NCBI GenBank assembly: GCA_003117195.1
Contig: BDSI01000018.1
Coordinates: forward strand, 100,230-164,229
Direction: 5' to 3'
Origin: Eudorina sp. 2006-703-Eu-15
Taxonomy: Eukaryota > Chlorophyta > Chlorophyceae > Chlamydomonadales > Volvocaceae
DNA: 64,000 nt
The notes beneath the pieces are model-generated. The model was not told the DNA's origin. It did not search any database and saw only the letters and a program-made list of their open reading frames with translations. A program made the position numbers and the translations under genes. Below, in pieces: positions 23,001 through 35,035 of this stretch. The stretch's first letter is position 1, and each line of letters opens with the position of its first letter.

Positions 23001-25536
23001 CACGTGACACACGTGTGCACCACCCACCTGCGCGCCGGGTCGAAGGCGGCGATGCCGGGCACCAGCCGCCGCAGCACTCGTTCGCCGTTCTCCGGGTGCC
23101 AGTCGTGGCCGCAGCGCCGCAGCGCGGGCGGCTCCCAGCCCGCCAGCCCCTGACTGACCCGACCCATCAGACGGCCCAGGGACAGCAGCAGCGCCGGCGT
23201 CTAGGGGGCCAGCGCGGGCGGGGGGCGGGCGGGCACAGCGCGAGGGCAATGGGAGGTTGGGAGCAGCACAGCGGTTGCTGCAGGCAGCTGTGGACAGCTC
23301 TCTGTGTCCACAGGGCAGGGATTCGTAGTCACGGCCTGGCGACCAGCCGTGCGACCAGGGTCGGGAGGGAGGGGGAAGAAACCGATGGCCGACATCTGAC
23401 CGGAAGGCCAACGGAAGGCCGTTTCGGAGACTCGGCGCCGGCGGACGAAGCAGTACAACCCCTCTACACCTCCGTCCGCCGCTTTTAATGTGTGGATGGA
23501 CGTCCTGGGGTCGCACCCCCCACCCGCCCACCCACCCAGTGTAAGTCTCTCGGGGGGGACTCACCAGGTACGGCACACTGGAGAGCATTCGGCCGGGGAC
23601 GTACGTCAGACAGCGTACGACATGCCAGTGGCGGCGCCCGCCCGCCTCCGAGTCGGACTGGGGTGCCGTGGCGGCCACTGCTTCCTCGGGCTGCAAGCCT
23701 GAAGCGCCAGGCCCGTGCTCCCGAGGCCGCTCCGCCCCGACGGCGCTTCCTTGAGACCCATGGGTCGTTGCCAAGGGCTGGGTGTGCTCGGTGTGGCAGG
23801 TGCAGGGCAGGAAGGCCCAGCAGCGCAGCGCCGAGGCTGCGGCCGCAGCCGGAACGAATGGGAACAAGTTCAGGAAGGGCACGAGGTGGAGGAGGAGGAG
23901 GAGGAGGAGGGGGAGGGGGAGGGGGAGGGGAAGGAGGAGGAGGAGGAGGGGGATGGCGGCGGCATCGTCACGCGCAACATAGGTGGGCGCTCCGGGTGCG
24001 GGGTGCGGGGTGCGGGGTGCGGGGTGCGGGAGGGGGCGATGGTCCTGTGAGAAGAGATGCTGGGAAGCATGAGGACATGGTGGGAGACATGTACGGCATC
24101 ACATGTACGGCAGCCACGGCGCGGGTGGCTCGTTCGGGAGGGAGTCTTGAGCTCAGAGCCTCAAGAGCTCCGCCACCCCATGACGGGGTCGGTGGTGACC
24201 TGCCGTCGCCTCAGGGCCCGCCCCTCTGCTCGCTGTGCCCCAGTGCCGCCCTCGGCCTCACCTTCACCCTCGACCCGCCCCGGCGTGTCACCCCCTGGAG
24301 GGTCAGCCGCCTCCACCCGGTGTGGCACCCACTCGCCCGCGTCGCCGCAGCGCCCAGCTCCGCCGGCACCCCTCACACCGTCAGCGCCCCCGCCCGTGTA
24401 GGGCGCTGGCAGGCAGCGCTGCTGACCCACGGGTCGTAGCGGTGTGTTGGTGAGGACGCCGGCGGCCTGGAGGCGCAGCATGGCCGCATCCATCGCCTGT
24501 TGGCAGTGAGGAGGGCCACCCGGGGGGAAGGGGCGGAGGAGGATTGGGCCGGGGGGGGGGTAAGTTCTGTGTATGGGCGGGGATATGAAGCGGCAGAGGC
24601 GCATATATATTTTTTCCTGTTGCTGCGTGTGCGTGTGCGTGTGCGTGTGTGTGTGTGGGTTGGGTTTGGAAAGACGCGCAATTGGGGTGGGTTGGGATGC
24701 CCCCGGGCCTCTGCTGCGGCGCACGGCCTCTCCATGCTGCGCTGAGACGCGGTAGGAAGGTAGGTAGGTAGGTAGGTAGGTAGGTAGGTAGGTAGGTAGG
24801 TAGGTAGGTAGGTAGGTAGGTAGGTAGGTAGGTAGGTAGGTAGGTAGGTAGGTAGGTAGGTAGGTAGGTAGGTAGGTAGGTAGGTAGGTAGGTAGGTAGG
24901 TAGGTAGGTAGGTAGGTAGGTAGGTAGGTAGGTAGGTAGGTAGGTAGGTAGGTAGGTAGAGATCAAGAAACTGTGCCTCGTCCCTCTCCCGGCGCCGGCC
25001 CATGGGTCCACCTGCAGCTGTGCGGTGCGCCCGCTGTCCTGCGTGTTGTGCACCTTGAGCACCGCAACCACCACCACTGCCTCCACCGCCGTTGCCACCT
25101 CCTCCTCAGGACGCCCTGCATCGCTCCACCTCCTCCTCCTGCTGCTGCTGCTGCTGCTGCCGTCCCCCTCCGGCTGTGTCTCCATGGCGGGGGCCCCCTG
25201 CTGTGCGGGCGGCTGCGGCGGCGGCTGCGGTTCCTGCGGACTCGGGCTCGCGCACTGCCGCACCCGCCATCCTTCAATGCGGAAGTTCCGGTCGTCGTAA
25301 CTGGCTAGCTCGACGGCGCTGGGGGCCCCGCCGGCCGCGCTGCTGCCCTGCCCGTTGCCGCCCACAGGGCCGCCGCCGTTGCGGGCAGGTGGCCGTGGCG
25401 GGGCCGCGGCGGCCCCCAGGGGGCCTATGCCGTACAGCTCACGCGCGAGGAAGAGCGCCTGCGCCGGGCTCAGCAGCGGCCGGTGGCCCTCCCGGGACTG
25501 CTGGGCTGGCCCGCCGCCGTCGGCAGCAGGTGCCAT
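20002..25536 (-). CDS. Hydroxylysine-kinase-like APH-fold phosphotransferase
   Basis: Predicted about 521-residue kinase of the aminoglycoside/choline kinase fold, closest in motif order to hydroxylysine kinase (HYKK/AGPHD1) and to the kinase half of bacterial class-III aminotransferase fusions. Exons on the minus strand: 25012-25536, 24431-24496, 23565-23690, 23028-23200, 22462-22576, 21806-21871, 21356-21559, 20672-20823, 20002-20140; all join in phase. Order of motifs: ASYDDRNF and [10 protein letters not shown] (nucleotide-binding lobe), [53 protein letters not shown] (catalytic HxDxxxxN), [10 protein letters not shown] (DFG-type metal site), [13 protein letters not shown], and [19 protein letters not shown]. 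Exon 1 has a long Pro/Ser/Arg low-complexity insert and exon 7 a Glu-rich one. The end of exon 2 is uncertain: a longer form to 24200 is also open. No aminotransferase domain follows. Substrate assignment is by family only. Confidence 0.82.
22430..22461 (-). repeat. (GGGT)n array at a kinase-gene 5' splice site
   Basis: Read on the minus strand, the intron after exon 22462-22576 begins GTGGGT and continues as GGGT/GGGC/GAGT units for about 30 bases. Confidence 0.85.
22965..23027 (-). repeat. (GGTTGGGT)n array near a kinase-gene 5' splice site
   Basis: On the minus strand the intron after exon 23028-23200 starts GTGGGTGG. After about 25 bases it runs into four GGTTGGGT-type units (22965-23003). 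Confidence 0.75.
23888..23960. repeat. Purine-rich (GGAGGA/GGGGAG)n tract
   Basis: G/A-only tract in intron 2 of the kinase gene, followed at about 23994-24024 by four GGGGTGC units. On the plus strand it reads as poly-Glu/Arg, which is an artefact of composition. Confidence 0.8.
24755..24959. repeat. (TAGG)n microsatellite, about 50 copies
   Basis: Near-perfect tandem TAGG (CCTA on the gene strand) for about 205 bases in intron 1 of the kinase gene. Because the unit is four bases, the minus strand is open in all frames and reads as a Leu-Pro-Thr-Tyr polymer, which produces large spurious ORFs. Confidence 0.97.
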
Positions 25537-28500
25537 GGCCGATGTACGGCTGGTGGTGAGGACGGGAGGGTGGACGATGTTCCCGGGGGGGAGGGAGGGA
25601 GGGCCTCACCACGAGGGGAGGTACAGGAGGGGGAGGTGGAGGAGCACTCAGCGGCGGGGTCACAGGGTTCTGTGCGGGTTTAACGGAGGGGAGCTGAGTG
25701 CCCAACAAAATTCTGCTTAATCAACTTTCTCATTCTTTTGAGCAATTTCTGGTCGTTTGAATGAAACGCGGTTGGGACCGCGATGAACCGCAACCGGGCT
25801 CGGATCAAACTAGCTGCCTGGCCTTTCCCACATCCAACTGGCTGTAGGTATACATGGCATGGAACTCTGGTACTCTGCATATTAAACTGCAATTTGTTGT
25901 GATGTCCATGGATTCACTGGAATTCACTTTTTATAAAGAGACAGCTACAGTGCCGCTTCTCACAGCCAGTGCTGCGTCAATATCCAACCAAACCCTCTGT
26001 ATTATTTGTGCGAAGCAAAGTGCGAATCAAAATGGTTATGCGATGTTTATTTGGATCGCATCGGGTCACAGCACAAGGCAGCACACCACGTCAGTTCGAA
26101 AACCCCGCATCACCCGCCCAGCCCCGCCGCGAACTTCCTGCCCGATCCTGCCCTCCCGGCAGTTCCTACTCTTCCCCACCGCCCCAACGCCCCATCAAGC
26201 ATCGGAGGCTGGCCGCCCCACCGCCGAGGCGGTCGGTCGCCTGACACCGACGGACACCGTCATACTGCGGAGTCAGCCACCTCCCGCTGGGCTCATGTCT
26301 CCACACTTGCCTGAATCGCCATCGTCCTCTGTACGCCACCGTACGTGGTTGCATGTATTAATCAGATGGCCACTGAATGAATGAATGTTACAGCGGACCC
26401 CAACGGGATCATCGGTGTATACCAGAGCAAGCCCCAGTAGGCCCCACCGCCAAGGCGGCAGGTCACCTCCACACCACAACGCCGCACCCAAAGAAAACAC
26501 ACCGGGCCATAACCCCAACCAGTCAGACACCGAAGCACGCAGAGGCGCGCAGCGGGGCAACACTACCAAAGGGATAGGCACAGCAGCGGGCATAATCCCC
26601 AGAAGTGGATAAAGCCAAGCACAGGGGAGGTCGCCCACACAGGCACCCCATTACCCAGCTACCACCACCTCTGAGGCACCCAACGCAGCACCCTCTCGAG
26701 GTCTTGGAAGGCCCACGCCTGGCTCGTGACACTGCCCAGCGACCGCTAGTGGGGTAACCCGCATCATAAGAAATAACTTGGCCAAAACACCAAAATGCCA
26801 ACGGGAGCCCAACCTCCACCCCAATCTGAGGGTAGGCCCGGTCCCCAACTTGAACCCCGGTTCGGAGAGCCCGACGATAAACAGACAGAGGGCGGGGAAC
26901 CCGCGCCTCATCCTTCTTCAGGAGCAGGTCCCGCACATCGCAGGACTCCCCCGCCACTTTCAAGAAAGGGTGGAAAGGGCCCACTGAGCTCCAACCCCGT
27001 CTCGGGAGCCCCAACTGGGCGAACCCGTGGAGGCGCCCCCAAAAGTCAGCGATTGCGCGCCGCTCCCCTTGTTCTGCCAATATCGGTCCCGGCCGGATCG
27101 TCTGACCCTGACCAGGTGCTGACCGACGCAGGGTGGCCGCCATGAATCGGCGACCAGTCTCCATGGCCGCAATCGCGGCCAACATGGCCAACATGGCCGC
27201 AATCGCGGCCACTGTCAGGGAACCCGGCCCCTCCTGGTCCTTCCACAAACGATAACCGTATTGTACACGCCGGCACACCTGCCGTACATCCATTCCGTAC
27301 GAAATGATCGGCAGGCTCCTCTCCTGCCTGACCGGACCCAGGCGGCACCCGCTGCCTGATGTACGGATGTCGTCTAGATCCTCCCTCACCTGGGCCCAAT
27401 TGCCTGCCCAAGACCCTACACCCCTGCACCCCTAGTGCCATTCCTCACCTACACTTCCTAAGCCGCACCCCCCCCTCCCAACCTCCCAGTGTCACCCACC
27501 ATTTGCTGTCATCCGGGATACGATTTCGTGTCACCCGGGATACGATTCCGGGTACATGAACAAATCAACCAGGTCACAGTGGACCGCGCGGGTCATCCGG
27601 GGGTCCCTCCCTCCCTCCGTGTGAGCGAGATACCCGCCGGCAGACGTCTGTGCGAATTGAGGAGGAGCCCGTGAGGACTTCACAATCGCCGGACGGTGTG
27701 AATCTGTGCGAATTTTGGTCAACATCGACGAACCTTGTGTTTTGGTTGCCGAACTGTTTGCTTGCCGTGCTGCTTGCGGATTCCAATCGAGATGGCGGGC
27801 AAGTGACGGGGTACCTGCCGTGAAGACTCTTTCGTCATCCTTACTTGCTGTGTGTCGTGACCCGCTCGCCGCAGCTGCTGTATGCAGCCGAAGGGTGAAG
27901 CGCACGAGGGCTCTGGTCTTTGGTGCAGTGTCCAGGCGGCTTCGCAGCCTTTGTGCTCCGGAAGTACAGCTGCAGGGTTAGGTAAGGTAATGTAGTGGCA
28001 GACGGGTGCAAAGCCTTTGGTAGGCGCTGCGGGTATCGGGGCTCCTCAACAGAATTATCCGGGCCCCGCCGCTGAACTGGCCCGGATGGCGGCCGTGCGA
28101 CTTGCCTCCTTCACTTTGTTTATGTAGTCAGCAGTAATAGGGTCAAACGCCCTTTACACGTCACGGGGGCCGCATTGTCGTATGCCACGTGTCAAGCCCC
28201 CGAATATCTGCGGTCACAAGCACATTTCAGCGCCTGCACCTTCGAAAGTCACGGATTCACGTCGTGCTCCTTCAAACGACGCCCATTGCCCGCGTCCGGC
28301 GCCAGACAGCCCGCTCAACATAAGGCCTTCCGCCCTTATCTGTACGACAAAATACCATTCTTCCGCCCTGTTCCTCATCTTCCCCCAACGCCGACGCCTG
28401 GTTCCCGTTCCCGTTCCGTTGAAAGGCGCCTCGCAACCATTACAACCGACATACCGCATCACCTCGCCGACCTCCCGCCTCCTGTCCTCCCCAGCCAGCA

Positions 28501-29486
28501 CACCGCATCATCCGCTGTGCGCCTCTGGAGGCCCCACGCAACGTCTTTCAACACCAGCAGCCCCACCCACAGCAACCGACAGAGCAACGCCAAGAAAGAG
28601 AGACAAGATCATTTCACTTCTTCTCGGGGTACGACATATCGTGGCCAGCAGAAGCTGTACGGCAGGACACCGTCGCTTCCAGCCGAGAACGGTTTATCGC
28701 ACCCCCCTCTTGACTGGGAAAGCACACGGGGACGACCCGGCACAACCCGTCCTTCCATACATTTGCAGATCTTCTCGCAACTCCCGAAGGCTTCCCTTAT
28801 GTGAGCCTCCTCCTCCTCCTCATCATGACCCTGCGCCAGCGCAGTCCCTCGTGGCCGCATGTCGGCGGCCACTTGTCTCCGCCCATACGGGTCGCAACGC
28901 CCTCAGATCGAGGTGGTGGGCGGCCGGGGAGGTCCCGACGGCTCCGGCGCAATCCTGTCCTTGTCCTTGCCTGCACATCAGCACCGGAAGCGGGAAGCAG
29001 GCACCCGCCAGGCGGATCGATTTCGGCTCTTAAGGTAAAGAGGCCTCGACGTCGTCGTGGCGGCGGTCAAATGAACGAACGTTGGGTCACACAGCCGTAC
29101 ATTCGGGCCGTACCGAGCGAGTGCAAGCAACAGTGCAAGCGCTCGAGCACATCAGGCCCCCCTGGAGAGCTGGAGTAGCACCCCTACGGTGACAGCTGCT
29201 CCTCCTCACCGCACCCCTCCTGGCCAACCGACCGTCCGACTTCACCAAACGGACTCTTCGCGTGTCGAAGGTCGCAGCACCCATCTAAAGTACCCACCGC
29301 CGGCTCCCCCTCCCTCCGACCTGGGCGATGGCCCCCCCTCTCGCAATACCGACATCTACCCACACTCAAGCTCTACCGCGGTGCCCGAACCGAACCTGAG
29401 CAGCACTCTGCCCTATCCTCTTCCTCCCCAAAACTCAACCTACCTCCCGACCTCTGGGCCCTGCGCTGTCCGTACTCCCCTCATCC
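25537..29486. other. Gene-poor region with a dispersed-repeat copy
   Basis: No protein family was recognised on either strand. Content: a lower-GC tract (25680-26100), a minus-strand copy of the dispersed repeat at 26372-26448, and a minus-strand open frame 26523-27389 beside it that may belong to the same element. From about 28130 to 29486 lies the probable 3' UTR of the LEA-like gene; minus-strand TGTAA words at about 28439 and 28153 could be its poly(A) signals. Confidence 0.4.
26372..26448 (-). repeat. Dispersed repeat, copy 1
   Basis: Read on the minus strand, about 75 bases match copy 2 (38552-38626) almost base for base. Both contain GGCTTGCYCTGGTATACACC and GGGGTCCGCTGYAACRTTC and end in CATTCATTCAG. 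The minus-strand reading is GLLGLALVYTDDPVGVRCNI followed by HSFS. Confidence 0.8.
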
Positions 29487-32400
29487 TTACCCCGTGGTTT
29501 CCGTCCTCTCCTCGCCCTTAAATCTTAGCCCCCAAAACCCTTTTATCCCACTCTCTCCCTCCTCACCATCCCCATACTGGGCGAGTTTCTCCCGCCCTCT
29601 TCCGCACCCCGACCCACCGGTCCTCAGGTTCAGGTTATCCTGGATGTTCCGGGCGATGTCCTTGCCCGAGGGCCGCCCCTTCTTGTCCCAGTACCAGGCG
29701 CCGCCTACCACCGCCGCCGCCAGACCGATGCCCGCGGACGTGTAGATGGCCACCTTGCGGGCGGTGCGCGAGTCGGTCTTGGAGCCCGAGGTGAGGCCGC
29801 TCTCCAACTTGTCGGCGGCCTTGATCGTCTTGGCTGCGGGTTCAGATCGGGTGGGGTGGGAGGGAAGGGGTGGAGTGTGTTAGGCCGGGTGGGCTGGACC
29901 CCAGGTCAGGGTGGAGAGCTGGGCTGGGCCGCCGCGGGGGGTTAGGGCGAGTGGTGTCAACGGCGCGGGTGGTTTGGGGACGTCGTCATGTCCGGGTTTG
30001 GCTTGGGCGGCGGAGCCCGGGGCCGGAGGCGTTGCGTTTTAGGCTAATACGGCCGGTCCTGATAGTGGCCAGAGCCGCAGCGGTCCCGACCCACGGGTCA
30101 GGCGACCCATGGGTCCAGGCGTGCGACCCTCCCGGGCGGGAAACGTCCGGTGCCGCCCGCTGACCGCCCAGGACGGACAGCTCATCCGCCGGACTGAGCT
30201 ACGCGTAGCTGAACTAGGTGCCTCCAAACGTTGTTGTTAAGACGGAGCCGCTGCTCACATCGAGCCCACACACACACACAAAACGGCGACATATACGCGC
30301 GCCCGTAGCATCAATTATGTTACAGTACGGTAACGGTACGTGTACGGCTCTGTACGTCACCATTTGTGTACGGCTCTGTACGTCACCATATGACTCACAC
30401 TCGGCCTTGCTGGTGCCCCAGCGCAGGGCGCTCCCCGCCGACACCGCCGCGTCCTTGACCCCCTCCAGGGTGCGCCGCACGCCGCGCTTGGCCGCGTGCT
30501 CCGCGTCCTCCACCAGCTCCTCAGCGCCCCGGGCCGCTTTCTGCGGCGGAGCGGGAGGGAGGGATGAGGGAGGGACGAGGGAGGGGAATATAAAATTGGT
30601 ACACAATTCAAACTGGGGGAGGCAGGGGAGGGATTCAGGGTGGGAGGCGCGAGGCGGCGCTGCAGGAGGTCCAGGAGGCTGGGGCTGCCCGAGATCCCAG
30701 AGGCGCGCTCGACGTCGGCCCTCCGCGGCCAAGGGAGGGCCGGGGCAGTCCGCAGCCCCTCGCGGGTCGGGACGGAGGATGTCGGGTCCGCGGGCTGGGC
30801 GAACCCTCCACTGAAGCAGCAGCTTTCTTCCCTCCCCTCCCGCCTCCGCGGGGAGGCCGCACCTTGACCGCGTGTTTGGTGTCCTTGGACACGTCCTCGG
30901 CGAAGTGCTTGGCGTCCTTCACGGCGCTCTGGAGGGGGAGGGGAGGGGAGGGGAAACGGGGAGGGGACGTGGGGGCAGCGCGGAGGCAGGAGCAGAGCCA
31001 ACGGTCCACGTGCTCGTCCAATCCCCCAGGTGCTCGTCCAATCCCCCACGTGCTCGTCCATTCTCCCATGTGCTCGGCCCCCCCACACACAAACCCTAAA
31101 CCCCCCCACACACATCCCGCCCATCCATCCGTCCCTCACCTTGACGGCGTGTTTGGTGTCCTTGGACACGTCCTCCGCAGCGTACTGCACGTCCTGCGAC
31201 CCAGGGGGAGGGGAGCGGAGAGGAGGGGCGGAGGGGCGGGGAGGGAGCCCCAGGGGTCGACGCACATGTCACCCACACACACCACCACTTGCTAGGTGGT
31301 AGGTACAGCTCACCCTCCCGCCCCGCTGTCAGCTGTCAGCTGTCAGCGGGATAAGAGTCCCCCATCCCTAGCCCTATCCTCCCCCTCCCCTCCGACCAGC
31401 TCGTGTCAGGTCAGGTGTCAGGTCAGGTGTCAGGTCAGGTGTCAGGTCAGGTGTCAGGTCAGGTGTCGGGTCAGGTGTCGGGTCGTGTCCCCCACCTTGA
31501 CGCCGCTCTTCGCGGCGTGCTTGGCGTCCTTGGCCGAGCTGTCCAGAGCGTGCTTGGCGTCCTTGGCCGTGTCCTCAGCGCCGTACTTGACGTCCTTGGC
31601 GGTGCTCTGCGGGGGCGGCGGCACCGGTATCGGGTGGCGCATGACATTGGCGGGATCACGCAGCGGCGGCTGCCTTGCTGCCGCTGATGACGGGCGGCAT
31701 ATGCGGTCGGCTGCTCGCATGTAGCCTTCGGCTGGGGGATGGGAGTATATGAAATTCGTAGACATATTCAAACTGGGGGGGAGAGGTCTGACAACCAAGG
31801 TGCGACGGTCTTAACCACCAGAGGGCGCGGCACGGCCTTGTCCCGACGAGGGCGGCGAAGAAAGAAGTAACAGCTCCCCCTCTTCACACACACACACACA
31901 CACACACCGGGTACTGAATCCGGTTAGGTGGGTATTGTAGCTTTCGGGTTCGCGTTTGCTGTCCTTTCGCTGCTTTGATCGTGGGTCTGCTGTTGCATCC
32001 TTGTTTGCGCACGCCCATCGCCGAGGCGGCGCGGCGCGCACACACGCCTTGGCGCCCGGACGCTGGCACCGTAATCTCGACGTTCCTCCCCAGCTGCATC
32101 TCCAGCAACCGGTTTGACCTCGGGCTGGGTCGGGTCCTGCTGTCCCTTGCATGTCCGTCGCAGCCCCGCGTCAGCCGCCCGCACCGCCGCGACTATCCAT
32201 TACGGGGACACAATGTCTTTGCTTCTGCTTTATCGCATGTCGCCCCTCTTTTCTATATACACGTCCCCGGCCTGTCGGCAATGCGCAGCCAACGGCCTCG
32301 CTCGTCCGCGTGCGCAATTAGGGTCCTCGCCAGTCGTGTCTCTCGGTTTATTTTAACACCGGGTACTGGCGCGGTACGGGTACGGGCACGGGTACCCCCT

Positions 32401-35004
32401 ACCTTGACCGCGTGGGATACGTCCTTGCCCTTCTCCTCGGCGCCGTACGTGACATCCTTGGTGCCGCTCTGGGGGGCGGGGGGAGACACCGGAAGGGTGA
32501 TGTGCGGCAGCCCGGGCAGCCCGGGCAGCCCGGGCAGCCCGGGTAACAGACCGCCTTGGACCTCAACTACAGAGGCGCGCTTCCCCCCCCATGTGTCCCG
32601 TCGCCTCGCCTCTTTCCTTGTATCGCGCAATTCATTGTTTCACCAGGGCGGCTGATTGCTATCAACAATCAAGGCCGCCAAGCTCCCAGTCACTGCGAGT
32701 CGCCAGGATTGGCCCCCCACCGACCTCTCTCGCAACCCCCTCCTCCACACACGTGTAAACATTTCACACACAAACACGACCGCCTCGACGGTTCCGCGAC
32801 TCCCAACCATTAGTAAATCGACGGACCCCGCACCTTGACAGCGTGGCCGGTGTCCTTGGCGGTGTCCTCCGCGGCGTGCTTGGTGCCCTTGAACCAGCTC
32901 TGCAACGAGGGGAGGGGGCGGGGAAAGGGGGCTGGGATTCCGCGACGCAGGGGCCACGCAAAGGTTGCAGTGCACACGAGTCCAAACCCGCCGGCGGGGC
33001 CCCCGCGTCCCTCATCGTCCCATGCCGTACACATGCCGTACCTTGATCCCGTGACCGGTGTCTTGGACCGTGTCCTCAGCGCCGTACTTGACGTCCTTAG
33101 CGGTCGTCTGCGTTGTCAGCGAACGCGGAGCGCGTGCGGGTTCCAGAGGAAGGGCCGCGCGGGTCCGGGTTTCGGAGGAAGCGCCGTGCGGGTTTCACAA
33201 CCTGGTGGACCCGTGCCTCTCCTCGATTGGGACGACGAGTGCAGGGGCGCTGCCCTAACCGGAGAAGAGGCGAAATACTTTCAGCCACCCACCTTGGCCG
33301 CGTGGCCGGTATCCCGGGCCGTGTCCTCCGCGGCGTGCTTGCCGCTGGTGAACCAGCCCTGGGGGGAAGGGAGCACCAGGGGGAATCCGGGAGGAGGGCG
33401 CGGCTGTGGCGCAATGGTGGGGGCCCGAGGCCGGTGGGATCTGCTCGCGGGTTCCGGCATATCCCCCCATGCCCCTCACACAGACTCCAGACATCCCATG
33501 GGCAGTACGTACGGTGCTTGCCCCAAGATGCCGTCACCCCATGGATCGTTCGGTAGCAGTACCCGGGCAGCACGTGCGCGCACACCGTCCCTTGCCTCCG
33601 AAGCCCGCTCCGCCCTGGCCCTTCCTTCCCTGGCCCCTCCCTGGACCCTCCTTGGCTCACGCACCTTGCCCGTGTGGCTCACGTCCTTGGCCGTGTCCTC
33701 AGCGCCGTACTTGACGTCCTTGGCGGTGCTCTGCGGGGTTGACGGCCGTGATGAGGTGCCGCTCTGCCGCTGATGTGCGGATGCGAACCGGGCGGCCTCA
33801 CATTCTTTCTGTCGGTAACTTGGTATGTATGGTGAATTTATGCCGCGGGAGCCGGAGGGCCGGCTCCTCATGCGCAGCAGCTGCGTGCGAACTGCGAGGC
33901 CCGTGACACCGCGGATCGGCCCCTCGCCCGTCATCGCGCCCCCCCCCGGTGCAGGCCCCCCCGCCCTCATGTCTGTGTTGGCTTCATGTTTTAGGAACCT
34001 CTCCCCCCCTCCCACCGCGGTCCCCCTACGGGCCCAACCACCCTGACCCGGGGGCCCAGCTCCCTCGGATGTCCCGTTGGCCGCACCTTGACCGCGTGCT
34101 TGGCGTCCTTGGCCGCGTCGCCGACCGCGTACTGCACATCCTTGCCCGTGCTCTCCGCCTCGTGAACTGCAGAGCGGGGGGGCGGGGCATGCGGGCGAGT
34201 GGACAGGCGGGCTGTCTGGCCGGTAGTACCAACTACCAAGTGCCGACCGCACATACAGCTGACCCATGGGTCAGAAGCTCAGAACGGTCCAGCCGCCGAC
34301 ACCAGGTCCCCAACCCATGCGTCCACCGACCGCTACACTCCACGACACGGCTACAGGGAGGGGGCCCAGGGGTATGGGCGGCCAAATTGACGGTGATCGA
34401 CGTGTTCACCTTCCCGGGCACTGAGGTCCGACAGGGCATCCTGTGGGCTGGGCTGCGCCTCTCGCGGGGCAACCCACATCAGCGCCAACCACCCTCCACC
34501 TTCAAACCCCACTCCCACCACCCCACCCACCCCACCCCCAACCCCACCCGCGTGTTTGAAGGGGTGGCGGCGGCGCTCGTTCTCCTGGTACCAGTTCCAG
34601 CCCAGCCACAGCGCGACGAGGCCGAGCAGGGTGTACAGCACCCGACTCACTGTCCAGCCGGCGGGTAGCCAGGGCGGCTGGGAGCCTGGGTCAAGGGGGG
34701 GAGGGGGCGAGGGTAGCGGCGGGAAGGGATCTGCACGGTACGACACTCCGGCAATCTTGCGCGGGTCAGGTGACGACGCGGGTCAGGGGGTGCAGGTGGG
34801 GCTGATCTGGACGGCAGGCTCCGGCCTGCAGGCTGCAACCCGTCCACCGTGGGCTGTCCGTCGAGGGGTGGAGCCTGAAGAGGAGCGCTGCAGTTCGCGC
34901 CCAAGAAAGATCTCACGGCCGGAGCAACGGAGCCGGAGCAACGGTGTCGCGGTACGGAGTACGAATCCCACCTGGGGAGCCGCCGGAAGGTGAGAAGCCG
35001 CCGC

Positions 35005-35035
<31 letters not shown>

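Noticed and set aside
24161..25536. Long minus-strand open frames with a Leu-Pro-Thr-Tyr polymer
   Set aside because: Produced by the (TAGG)n microsatellite, which has no stop in any frame. The conserved kinase exons stop at 25012 and resume at 24496, with splice sites on both sides.
26523..27389. Minus-strand 288-residue open frame as a gene
   Set aside because: No recognisable domain or splice support. It lies beside a dispersed-repeat copy, so it is mentioned only as possible element sequence.
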